Source: Prototheca cutis (Eukaryota; Chlorophyta; Trebouxiophyceae; Chlorellales; Chlorellaceae). From it: a DNA stretch of 64,000 nucleotides. Below the pieces are notes generated by a model, which worked only from the letters and a program-made list of their open reading frames with translations, was not told the origin of the DNA and made no database searches. This document shows positions 31,731 to 42,546 of this stretch, piece after piece (position 1 is the first letter of the stretch; the number at the start of each line of letters is the position of its first letter). The DNA lies in assembly GCA_002897115.2 (NCBI GenBank), contig BCIH01000002.1, positions 2,250,696-2,314,695 on the forward strand. The letters run 5' to 3'. Both the position numbers and the translations under genes were made by a program.

Positions 31731-33555
31731 CTAGACATTGAGTAGGCCGTCAGTGATGTCTACACATTCTGTGGGAAGCAGGGGGGTGGCGCCCTGCTGT
31801 GTTGCTCTTGCCCTCCTCATAGGCGTGGCGCCCGGCGTGGCGCCCGGCGTGGCGGTGTCCCAGCCCGTGACGCCTGGCGCGCGTTTGACCCCGGCGCCCG
31901 AGTAGCTGGACCGAAGGTCGAGATCCACATGCTCCCCCGCCCGTCGTTTCCGCGGCCTCGGCCCGGGCGGCGGGGCCGGTAACACTGCTCCCCGTAACGG
32001 TGTTCCGCCGGACGTAGCGCGACGAGCAACGGGCGTCTGCGTGTGGTGTGCGGCGAGCGCCGCCAGCGCCGGGGTCCGGACACGTGCACCCCCGCTCCCG
32101 CCACCGGGCATGGGTCGTTTCCCGGCAAGGCTCCGGGCCGCACGTTCGCGGGCCGATGACTCGCGGATGTGAAATTTTGCGGGCCATGCGCCGGCTCCCC
32201 CGCCGGGCAAGTCCTCGGCGTCGATGCGTATGGGCGTCGCAGCCAGTTCGCCCCACGTCATCAGCGGCGTGCCGGCACCGGGATCCATTGCGGGTGTCGC
32301 CAGCACCGAGTAATCGCCGCTACCACGAACAGAGCTGGGGCCCTGTAAGCCGACCACCGACGGCGTCGCAGTACCACTGCTGCTGGCCAAGCTGTCGCCA
32401 CCGCCCGCTGCGGGGAACCGCGTGTTGCCGTGCCGGATGGCCTTGGGCAGGCCTTGCACACGCAGCGCCAGCTCCTTGCCTGCCGGGATGATTGGATGTG
32501 TATGTGCATGTTTTGAGGCGGTGACAAGACGAATGCGTGCATGTATGTGTGCTTGCTTGGTGTGGAATGCAGCATTTTTCCAAAGCGGGGCACCAACAGC
32601 CACTACCCATGCACAGGACCAAGTCCAGAACAACGGTCCAGCCACATTTCTAAGCAACCAATAACACAGAGCACCACTACATCATCAACCAATAAAGCAA
32701 CCTGTGGTGGGCGCAGCTGGTCGATGACTGCCATCATACATGAGCGCGTTCCGTGGATTGCTGGGCCACGTGATCAGGCGGTCCTCTGGCTGACCCGACG
32801 TGCCAAAGCCGTCCGTGAGTCGTAGCGTGTCCTGTGGTGCGGAGGGATTTCCCGCCAACTTTGTTGCTTTTTCCGCGCGCCGCGCGTTCTCCGCGTTCAG
32901 AATGCTGCGGAACGATGCGTTGTCCTCGCTTGTGTGTTTCGCCAAAAAGGCATCCAGACCCATGTCTGGCGCCGCCGGCACAGGGACGGCAGACCCCTCT
33001 GCTGGTTCCCGGATGCCTGGGGGGAGTAAGCCAGTGGCCAGTGGTGTCGCAAGGGCCGGCACATCACCTCGGAGCACACGCGGCCCCGTGCCACCGGGCG
33101 TGAGCAGCGACCTAGTGCCGGTTGCCATGTCCGGACGCAGACCCGCACGTCGGGCGGCCACCGCCAGCTGTGCCTCGCGCATCCGCTCCGGGTCGCCGCT
33201 CCTCAGCGCCTGTGTGATCCAAGGTATGGTGCCGCGGAGTCTGATGGGGGCGGCTGATGCCGTGGCAAGGTCCCAAGTCGGGGCCTGCTTCCCATCCATA
33301 GGCGCAGTGACCCTTCAAGAGCCAGCAGCCAGCTCTCCGCCCTCCTTCCCGCACACTAATGCGCACTCTCAACCAACTCACCTCCAACCATCCAGCTTTG
33401 CCCTCCAGCCTGCTGAGTTCGGGGAAGAAATCGCGTTCGATAATGGCTTCCAGCTTCTCGGCCCAGTCATCTTCGTCTAGGACCAGCTCCCGACGACGGG
33501 GCGCTCGCGGTTTGGGAGGGCCCATTGCTTCCCTGTGACCATCTTCCGAGCTCAT
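31731..33555 (-). CDS. ESS2 (DGCR14/ES2) splicing factor homologue, 476 aa
   Basis: ESS2 is a nuclear component of late spliceosomes. Exons 33555-33382, 33209-32702 and 32479-31731 join with phases closing. N-terminus: VLDEDDWAEKLEAIIERDFFPEL, the hallmark of the family, then ERMREAQ. Middle: LDAFLAKHTSEDNASFRSIL (family TSEDN motif) and WPSNPRNALMY. C-terminal exon: NTRFP, LMTWGELAATPIRID (TWG..ATP motif) and FHIRESSARERAARSLA. The tail holds ATPG repeats encoded by a GGCGTGGCGCCC minisatellite near 31822-31855. Length is close to the human protein. Confidence 0.93.
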
Positions 33556-34120
33556 GGCAGCGGATTCCAACTGCGTCTGCCTCAGGGGCCGTGTCTTGCA
33601 GAGGTCTGGCAGCTCGCCCGGACTCTCTGTCGTCCACTGCTCACAATCAGCGCATGAGCACCATACGCATCAAACTATCATTTTGTACAAGGAACAATAT
33701 GTCAAACATAATACATACGTCATTTCTGCGCACTGCACCCTGTTATCACAGAAGCGAACGGATCGCTTTCGTGGGGGGGAGCCATGCCCCCCGATTTCCC
33801 AGGCTGATGCCGGCCGCAGAGCATACGTTCGTGTGGCTCCCCTGCCTCTCCGCCTGTGGGTTGTAGTGTTTCACAAACCAATAATTTTGCATACAATGAG
33901 GTCCCTGATTTCTGGCTGATCGTGCAGCGGGTGTGGTTTGATCGGAGACATGTCAGAAAGCCCAATCCCGGAGGCCGCGGCCGAGGCCCAGTCGGGGGGG
34001 TGACATCACCCGTGCGCAAAGAGCTTCCGAGGAACTGCTAGAGCTGCAATCCCGGGACACCCATCTCCAACTCACTTGCATCAAGGGAGTCGGGGGTGAA
34101 ACGACGTCCAACTGGGCGGG
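33556..34120. other. divergent promoter region
   Basis: Between ESS2 and the alkylglycerol monooxygenase gene. The segment 33660-33730 is A/T-richer than its surroundings. No gene seen. Confidence 0.55.
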
Positions 34121-36117
34121 ATGGAGGCCCTCGTACATGCATGGCTCCATCCGGAGTCGGTGCTGGGTTACAAGCTGCCCGACCCCATCCTTGCGGCCGT
34201 GCCAGGCTTCATCGCGCTCATGCTGATTGAGTTTGCCGTGAGCATCTTGCGCGGCAAGAAAGTGTACAATCTGAGACAGACGGTGTCGAACCTGAGCGCT
34301 GGCGTGTTTTTGACGTTGGTCGGTACGTGGCTTCAAGCGGCGGCACAGCTGGGCTGCCGCCGTGCCCGCTGGGGGGCTCGACACGGGACAGGACGCGCAT
34401 TGCCTTGCCATGCACGCCTGGAACATCACGCCTGGGGCACTCCATGTGACTGTTCGATGACGCCTTACCTTGCTCACGCAGGTGTGTTTGTCAAGGCCAT
34501 GAGCATTTTCCCGTACGCGTGGCTCCGATCCAAACTGGCCATCATCCCCTCTGCCCCCGAGTACTCGTGGGTGCACAACGTCATCGGCGTCATCCTGGTG
34601 GACCACGCATACTACTGGTGCGCGGGGGCCCAGGATCAGGGGTGGTGCTTCTGGTGTCAGTGGCGGGAGGGCTCGGGCATCTGGCGTCAGAGAACAGGGA
34701 CCATATGCTGATGGAATGCCATCCCACCCTCTTGACTGACAACCCTGCGTACTAATGTGCCGCTTGTGCAGGTTCCACCGCACTGCACACATGAGCAACC
34801 TGGGCTGGGCAGCACACGTGACGCATCACTCCAGCAATGACTACAACTTTAGCACTGCACTGCGGCAGGGCGTCGGCGAGAGCATGGTGCGGAGAGCATG
34901 GTTGCCGGGTCCGTTGCTGCCGATTGCCATGGGTTGCATTGTCCTGGGGTCTGCAATGGTTGGGTCTGGTCTCTCAACACCCGAGCAACTCCTCGCCAGT
35001 CTTGAAGCTCACCCTGCGCTCTCCGATCACCCCCTGGCTCGACGAGTGCAGTACAGCTGGGTGTACTATCTCTACCTCGCGCCCTTTGCGCCACTGGAAA
35101 TTTTTGCCCTGCACAAGGGCATCAACACCTGCATCCAGTTCTGGGTTCACACGGAGCTCATCCCCAAGCTGTGGGCCCCTTTTGAATTTTTGTTCAACAC
35201 GCCCTCCCACCACCGCGTGCACCACGCCCGCAACTACGGCCGAGCGTGAGTATTCCCTTTTTAGAGCATGTTTTCGTACGTGGTGGCGGCAGGACTGCAT
35301 GAATCAATGTGGTCCGTCCCCACGCCACGAACACCAAGCAGATTTCCACGTCGTCGCAAGACACTCCCAACAACGCTGCAATCCGTGCAGGAACTTTGGG
35401 GGCATGCTCATCGTTTGGGACCGGTTGTACGGGACGTTTGAGCCCGAGGACGACGATCGGCCTTGCATTTACGGTCTGGACAACTCACGGGTGCCCACAG
35501 GCACCCACTCGCCGCTGTGGCAGCAGGCGCACCACCTCGTGGCGACGCTGCGCCTGGCCGCGGCCGACCCAACCCGTGCGGGCTCTGCGCTCTTCACTCG
35601 GCGCTACGGCCCGGGCATGGTCGTGCCGGCGTACGTGGACGCCGTGCCCGGCTCGAAGCCACCCCCAGCCTCGCAGGGCTTGGACGCCGACCCCGCCCGG
35701 CCCAACGGCTGGTACCCCTGGGAGCGCCGCCCGCTGGGGGTGCTGGATTTCTACGCTGCAGCGCACCTGTTTGGGCTGATCATCCCCGGGGGCATGGTGC
35801 TTGCGGAGTTGGCGCCGGGACTGAGCGATGACCAGCTCGCCGCGGGCGCGGTCGCGGGGATCGTGAGCTTGATCTGCGCCGCTAGTGTCATGGATGCGAC
35901 GACCTCATCCCTGCGCTGGGAGCTGGGCCGCCTCATCGTGGCTGCCTGGCTGGCGCCCATGCTGCGCACGCTGGGCGTGCTGGGCGAGCATGGATTGAAC
36001 CGGCTCATGGCCGCTCTGGCCCTCTCGGGTGCCATCATCCTCTTCCAGCTGGCCAAATCCAGCGGCAAGGCCCAGCCCCGCAACGGCAAGCTGGTGCCCA
36101 AGAGCAAGGCACAGTGA
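34121..36117 (+). CDS. alkylglycerol monooxygenase-like fatty acid hydroxylase, 512 aa
   Basis: AGMO (TMEM195) is a membrane, diiron, tetrahydrobiopterin-dependent enzyme that cleaves ether lipids. Exons 34121-34322, 34482-34617, 34772-35245 and 35391-36117 join with phases closing. The histidine boxes are complete: DHAYYWFHRTAH (split by an intron inside the Trp codon), HVTHHSSNDYNFSTALRQ and NTPSHHRVHHARN, followed by GGMLIVWDRLYGTFE; these blocks are far closer to AGMO than to sterol desaturases. Several hydrophobic segments are present at residues 20-45, 80-110, 190-215 and in the C-terminal third. A few residues usual between HARN and the GG block (YCIDK in animals) are missing, so a micro-exon may have been overlooked at 35246-35390. 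Confidence 0.9.
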
Positions 36118-36732
36118 CCTGTGAGGGGGGCTCCCGCCGAAGAATCCGATTTTGACTCGAGCCCAAGGAGAGAGTGAAAGAGGCATGTGTGTCTGCAGCT
36201 GGCATTGATTGACGAACCAAGTATGATGGAAATTGCACCAGTGGCTGGCACTCAAATTTCTATTGCTCCGTGTCGTGCGCATTTGTGTGGTGGCGCCACC
36301 GCCACCGCACGTATTGCCCAGCGTGAGCCATGACAATCCCGCTCTTCTCTCTTCTGCGTTGTTATTTCACGGCATGTATTTACTTGACAACGCGGCTGCT
36401 GATCGAGATATGACTGGCAGGTGGGTTGTCACGATGGTTTTGATCGGCCGGGGCGTGGTTCGTGCCAGGAGCACCATGTCTTCCCCTTTGGGACAGGGAA
36501 TCCCTCGTTCCCAGGCGTCCCGAGCAAGAGCCCCGCGGCAATGTGATCTGGACAGAAGTGGGGAGCGGCCGAAACTCGTGGAGCGCATCCAGCGCAATAC
36601 ACAGCAACCATTATTGGTGGCATTTTGAGAAACACGACTTGGCTGTGCAATCTCGGGGGTCATGTGACTGGGGGTGCCGGGTCCACCGGTGAGCGCGGCG
36701 GGGCAGGAGGGCCCTACCTCTGATCAAGCACC
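36118..36732. other. intergenic region
   Basis: 3' flank of the monooxygenase gene and promoter of VPS11, both plus strand. No gene recognised. Confidence 0.6.
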
Positions 36733-39700
36733 ATGGCGGCCCTGAAACGGTTTCGATTCTATGAGACTGAATTGAAACATGTGGTGGACATGCCGTCTGG
36801 CGTCAGCTGCGCCGTGCAGGACGGATCGCAGCAGGTCTACCTCGGCACCCAGGAGGGCCTGGTGTGCTGCCTCGGTCCTGATCTCAGCATCTCCCTCACC
36901 TTTGCTGCCCACACGGGGCCAGTTTTGTGCATCGACGTGTACGAGGTAGGTCGGTGTCAACTGGGGCCATTGGGTGTCCATTTGTGTGTGTACAGGGAGG
37001 GAGGTGTGGGCGTGCGCTGTACGGCAGTGACCTGACCAGCGCCTATGGGAAGCTCCAAGCTCCCCCTTTGCAGAATGATGTGCTGTGCACGCTGGGGGAG
37101 GAAACGGGGAACGTGCCTGGCCTCAGTCTCAAGGTCTGGACCGGCCGGGGCTCGGGCGAGGGACTGAGCCTGACTGCGACAGGCGTGGTCATGGGCCCAC
37201 GGGCATTAACCCCAGAGCCCGTAGTGGCAGCGGCCATGCACGTCTCGGCCCTGGAGTGGCCAGCGATCCATGTTGCTGTGGGCACGGCCACCGGAGCTCT
37301 TCATGTCGCCAGACTTGACAGAGGTGAGGTGCGGCCTGTCTGTTGAGGGTGTTTTGTGGGTGTTTGTGTCATGGGGGCTTGGGATCCCCTGCAGGCTGAC
37401 ATGGAGCGACAGGGGTTGTTTGAACCATGGAGCTGCGAATGATCGATGGAATCAGCCTTGCAGGTGCGTTGCATGCCCACGAGTAACCCCAACCATCGCC
37501 ATGCGAATCCCAGGCCGGGGCAAGGTGCAGCCACTCCAGTGCAGCCCGCTGCGTGCCGCCGGCAGCGGCTCGACGTTGACGTTTGTCTCCTTTGCCAAAG
37601 AACCGAGCGCGGAACTTTTGTGGGCCGTGAGCGCGCAGGGTACGGCGGCGTACCGCTTGCCCCGGCGGGACCCGGTCCTGAAGGACGACCGGGGGGCCGA
37701 CGCGGCGCATGCCCTGCTTTCTTCGCCGCACCTGGCGCTGGCGGGACCCGACGCCGTGTATTTCTACGACGCGGCCGAGGGCCAGACGGGCGCACTGGCG
37801 CTGCAGGGCGGCAAGACACTGCTCGCCGCCTCGGGCGGCGTCCTCCTTGTCTGCTCGGGCGGCGGTGGAGAACGCGGCGGTGGAGTTTCGGGGGGTGGCA
37901 TGGGTCTGGCGCAGGGGGGACGAACCCCTTCCATGGGGCCGGCACTCACGCCCGGTCCAAACGGCAGCAGCAGCAGTCGCGCCATCACGCCGCCCACTCC
38001 GCCTCTGGCGCCGTGCGTCGTCCGTGCGATTGACCCCGAGCACAAGCTGTTGGCGGGGCAGGTGGAGTTGGGGGCCGGAGGCGGCGCGTCTGGCGTGCCT
38101 GCGTGGGCCGCGGCCGCGCCTCGTGGCGAGGGCTTTGTGTTTGGCACGGCCGACGGGACGGTGTGCCGGCTGCGCAGGCTGCCGTTGGCGCAACGTCTGG
38201 CGGCGCTGTGCCGCCCCGGGGCGCACGCATTGGCCGTGGCCGTGGCCACGGCCGAGCATGCGCCACCGGCTGTGCTCGCAGATGTCCATGCCCAGTTTGG
38301 GGATGTGCTGTTTGCCCGGCGCGACTATGACGCTGCGCTGACGCAGTATGTGCATACCCTGGGTTACCTGGAGCCTTCCTACGTCATCCAGCGTTTTTTG
38401 TCGGTTCAGCGGCTCCATAATCTGGTGACGTACCTGGAGGCCCTGCATGATGCGGGGCTGGGCGGGCCAGACCACACCACACTGCTCATCAATGCCTACA
38501 CCCGTCTGGACGACGATGGCGCTGCCCTGGATGCCTTTATCGACAGACTCGAGAAACGCGGCGGTGGTAGTGCTGTGGGGGTGGCGTCCGCTCGGGACAG
38601 CGGCGGTTTGCACGAGGTGCTGCCGCCGCGTGACGGCGCGGCCACAGTGCCGACGCCGACGCCATCGACGCCGACGGGCACGGTGGGAACCCACCATCAT
38701 GAGAAGCACCGTCCTACATCACCACGGATTGTCACGCAGTGGGATGTGGCCGGAGCGGTGGCCGTGTGCCGGCAGGCCGGGTTTGCAGACCGGGCGCTGC
38801 GGCTGGCCAGGTCGGCGGGCGACGAAGCTTTGACCCTGGACGTGCTGTTTGAAGACTGCGGGCGCTGGGAGGAGGGTCTGGCGGCCATGCGCGCGCTGCC
38901 GCGGCGCCGGGCTGCCGAGCTGTTGCTAGCATATGGCCGGGGTCTGCTGGCCCATGCCCCCGTCGAGACCACAGCGCTGCTGATGGACCTGTGCGTCGGC
39001 GGCAATGGCGGCGGCGGTGTCGTTCCTGGGCGGGCCAGTGGTAGCAACAATGCCACCACTGACGATAACAGCACCTTTGTAGCGAACCTTGCGGATTACA
39101 CACATCTGTACACCGACCGGCCGGGGGACCTGCGCTACGCATGCCTCACCATCCTGGGCATGGGCGGGGCTTCGGCCGCTGCGCAGCGAGTGCTGTACGC
39201 CACGCTGCTCGAGCTCTACCTTTCGTCCCCGGGGGAAGGAGGGAGTTTGGTTGATGACGGCAATGGTCACGGCCATGGCAACGGCTCAGCGACAGCCCGC
39301 AGTCCCGCTGGCGAGGCCGATCGCCGTGAAGCTCTCGAGCTGCTCAAGCGTGGGTGGCCGGGGGGCTCGGAGCCGGCGTACGACCCCGACGCGGCACTGG
39401 TGAGCTGTCGGGGCCACGGTTTCCACGCGGGCCTGGTGTTCCTGTACGAGTCACTGGGTCTCTTCCGCGAAGCCGGTGCCATGTTGTGCACGCTGGGCGA
39501 CGATCCCGCGCTGCTGGCGCTGTGCGACCGGCGCGGCACGCCAGGCACGCCGGGCGGCGACCCGGAGCTCTGGCGTATGGCCTTGGAGCACTTTGCCGCA
39601 CGCAGGGGGCCAGGCGCCGCTGAAACCGTTCGCGAGCTCCTGCAAACTATCGAAGCGCGGTCGCTCATGGGGCCCCTTGCCGTCCTCGAGGTCCGTTGCT

Positions 39701-40013
39701 TTGGTTGGTTGGCTCGTAAAGCGGGAGGGGGGGATATTTGGATCGAGCAGCGCTGCTCCTGACAGAGTCGTTTGCGGAGCGTGATGAGAGCGTCATCATC
39801 TGCCCCGCCAGACTTGGTACTTTTCAAACATGCCCCCCCCCCCCCCCCCCAAAAAAAAAAAAAAAAAAGATATTGTCCAAGAACCCGGAATTCAAGCTGG
39901 ACCTGGTCAAGGGTTTTGTTGTCCGAGCCCTCGAAGCTGATAACAGGTGCGGCAGTGGGTGCCGGGGTGTTTCGGAGTCATTGAAAAGACGCCCAATGTG
40001 TGTGCGTGTGTGG

Positions 40014-40044
<31 letters not shown>

Positions 40045-40550
40045 GGATATACGACTCTGGGACCAGGCTGTGCCACCGACAACCTCACTATCTTGCCCGG
40101 GCGCCCCCACCCCCAAACAGTGCAATGGCTGCGGACGCAGAGGAGATTGCGTCGCTTGAATCGGCGCTGGAGTCGACGGAGGCCATGCTGCGCACGCTGC
40201 GGACCGAGCCCGTGGTGTTCCAGTCGAGTAGGGACGCAGTGACAGGCGCGCCGCTGGAGCTGCCCTCCGTGCATTTCATGTGTGGGCACTCGTACAACGC
40301 GCGGACGCTGGGCGAGGGCGGCGAAGCCGGGGACGAAGCGGTGTGCCCGCTCTGCGCGCCCGAGCACGCGCGGGCCGAGGCCCTGGCGGCCTCCCACCGC
40401 GCCTGGGCGGGGGACCGCGACGCGTTTTTCAAGCAGCTCAAGGGCGCCAAGGACGGCTTCGCAGTCGTGGCGGAGTACCTTGGCAAGGGCGCGCTCAACT
40501 ACACCAGTGCCACCACGGCAGCTGAACCGGGCACGCTCGGATTGAGCTGA
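36733..40550 (+). CDS. VPS11: VPS11, core subunit of HOPS/CORVET tethering complexes, 1048 aa
   Basis: VPS11 tethers endosomes and vacuoles. Exons 36733-36945, 37074-37323, 37514-39690, 39870-39946 and 40121-40550 join with phases closing. The start MAALKRFRFYE is family-like; the first 400 residues form a WD-like propeller with a Gly/Ser-rich insert. A clathrin-repeat solenoid follows (FGDVLFARRDYDAALTQYV, YLEPSYVIQRFLSVQRLHNL, TTLLINAYTRLDD, PLAVLE joined to ILSKNPEF). The C-terminal RING region keeps VFQSS, LELPSVHFMCGHSY and CPLC but lacks the first CxxC and the second His/Cys, so it cannot bind two zinc ions normally. Intron 3 ends in C18, A18 then G as its acceptor; intron 4 has a poly-G run. 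Confidence 0.95.
39833..39869. repeat. intronic poly-C/poly-A tract forming a splice acceptor
   Basis: Eighteen C, eighteen A and a G directly precede the fourth VPS11 exon, so the A-run supplies the AG of the acceptor. Confidence 0.9.
40028..40046. repeat. intronic poly-G tract after a TG repeat
   Basis: Nineteen G after a TGTGTG run in the fourth VPS11 intron. Confidence 0.9.
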
Positions 40551-40663
40551 ATTGGGTGGTGCTGGGGGGGCATGGACACCATCTACAACTGGACAACAAG
40601 CAGGAGGGATTGACCTCGTTGCGCATGCAAAGGGACCATCCTTTCCTGCCGCATGATTCGTTG

Positions 40664-41701
40664 TCAACCACCACCACCAGGAGCACCGCCGGCTTTGATA
40701 CCGGCGGCTGTCTTGAGCACCATGGCCACCAGTCCCTTGACGTTGCTGCTCGAGTGGTAAAAGTTGCGCTGGAGGGTGATGCTCGGGGTCAGCGCCGCCG
40801 CATAGTGCCACCAGCCCTGGGGAATGATGATCGCCTCGCCTGGTGTGGTGTTGGGGTGGGGAGAAAGGACGAGAATAGACGGGGTGTGGACAAGCTTTAG
40901 CGGTACAAGGGTTGGCGGCCAGAAGACGAGGCAGCAGCACTGGATCTATCGTCTGTCCAAACAACCGGGGGTCCGTCATTTTCCAACAGAACCCCGCTCA
41001 AACAGACCTGGTTCTAGGATGCAGGCCAGCGGCTTGGTCTCTGCATAGGCTGGGTATTTCTCAAGATCTGGCTCCAACGGATCGATCGGGCTCTGGGCCG
41101 TCTCGGGCTCGCTGCCCAGCACGTACAGCTGTCCTGCCGCGCTGGGTGGGAGCAGCACAAACAGCTTGCGCCCCGCAATCTGTGCCAGCCAGCCATGTGC
41201 GCTGCCGGCGTCGTAGTGCAGCCGCGTGACCGTGCCGGCGGGGCCCAGAAACATCTTGGTCAGCGCACGGTCCAATGCGACCGTCCAGGGCGCCGGGTTT
41301 CCTGAGTTTCCGGCACCCTTGAACAGCGTGCTGTCCAGCGCGGCCAGCAGCTCGGTGGTCTGGTCGATGCCGGCAGACCAGGACGGCATGGGCAACGGCT
41401 CGGCACTCTCAGAAAACAGCCGCCAGCCATTAAGGTACAGCGGCGCGGGGGGGTCGGGGTCAGTGGCCTGCGAGGCCCCATTCTCAACATGCTCTGCGAT
41501 ATACTGTGCTAGGGGCAGGACGACGGTCCGCTGCGCGCCGCCCCCGCCGGGCGCAGCGTCTGCGTGCCGTGCGGGGGCGCGGTTGTTGGCCAGCACGCGC
41601 CGGGAACCGTGATGCCTGCGCAGGTGTTCCCAGTCCCAAGCGGCGATGCCAGCAAGGTCTCGGAGTGCGTCCGTGACAATAAGGGGCGTGCCCTCTCCAG
41701 A
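40664..41701 (-). CDS. JmjC-domain hydroxylase/demethylase-like protein, 5' end unresolved
   Basis: JmjC proteins are Fe(II)/2-oxoglutarate dioxygenases acting on proteins, histones or RNA. Exons 41701-41008 and 40839-40664 join in phase 1 to give ILEPGEAIIIPQGWWHYA, a textbook JmjC junction. Upstream are TPLIVTDALRDL, WDWEHLRRHHGSR, MFLGPAGTVTRLHYD (iron-binding HxD) and GRKLFVLLPP; the distal His is in GWWHYA. Asn in NFYHSS follows. This layout matches the small cytosolic JMJD hydroxylases rather than histone demethylases with extra domains. The first exon(s) probably lie at 41750-42060, where a frame with MFTMTGHPGTA is open, but no clean junction was found. Confidence 0.85.
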
Positions 41702-42546
41702 CTTGTTTTCCAGTGGGGGGTTGGAGTTTGTGTTGTGTGAGAGTCATGCCGTATCAACAGGGGAATGTGATACGCGTAACCACGGCATGTGATGCCACGG
41801 AATTCGCATGTGTTTCTCGCCAACGCCTCCACCTCTTGTGGCCCGGAGATCCCCAGCGACTCCCCCCTTGCGAAAAAAACCTCACGAGGGAGGCCTCCAG
41901 CTGGGCTGGGGTGGGAGAGGCCACCCGTGCAGGACCACGCTCAGAAAAGGAAACGTACTGGTCGCAACATGCACTCCCGTGCGTCTGAATGAAATTGACA
42001 AATGTTGTGTGCTCCGCGGTCTGCACGGCGGTCCCTGGGTGCCCAGTCATGGTGAACATGTGGGTGCCACGGTGCAACTAAACGCGGTGCAGGAGGCAGC
42101 CCTTCATGACGATCATTCGCCTTTAATGCGATGTATATTTCAAGCAGCGCGATTATCAGAGCATTCAGATCCTAGGGCCGGCTCGATGGAGCCTGCAATC
42201 CGGGCAGTCAAGAAAATCTGCCTTGACGCGCGGGTGCCACCAAGATCTCGATTTTTTAAAGTCCCGCAGCAGCAGATCGAAGCAGGGGTCCCAAGGCCGG
42301 TGCGCGATGCAAGCGCTTTCACAGATCGCCAGCAACGTGTACTAAACCGTGGTGTGTTGCGTGCAGCGCATGTGCGTTTGAGACTGCTTGTTCCAGGGCA
42401 TTCTGAAGCAAGCAGCCAGCCCCGAAGGAGCGCACCGCATCTCATGCCCGTGCGGAAAGCACGTCCCGACTCGGCTAGATGGCTTCAGTCTGAGAACATT
42501 CGCAAGTTTATTTCATTTCAGTATTTTCTGTTTGGCTGGCTGCAGT
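41702..42546. other. divergent region with probable 5' exon of the JmjC gene
   Basis: Holds an open minus-strand frame (about 42050-41760) that may be the first JmjC exon, and the upstream region of the plus-strand LisH gene. Nothing else recognised. Confidence 0.4.

Noticed and set aside
37369..38709. Long minus-strand open frame of over 400 codons opposite VPS11
   Set aside because: Mirror frame caused by high GC; no family signature, and VPS11 on the plus strand is clear.
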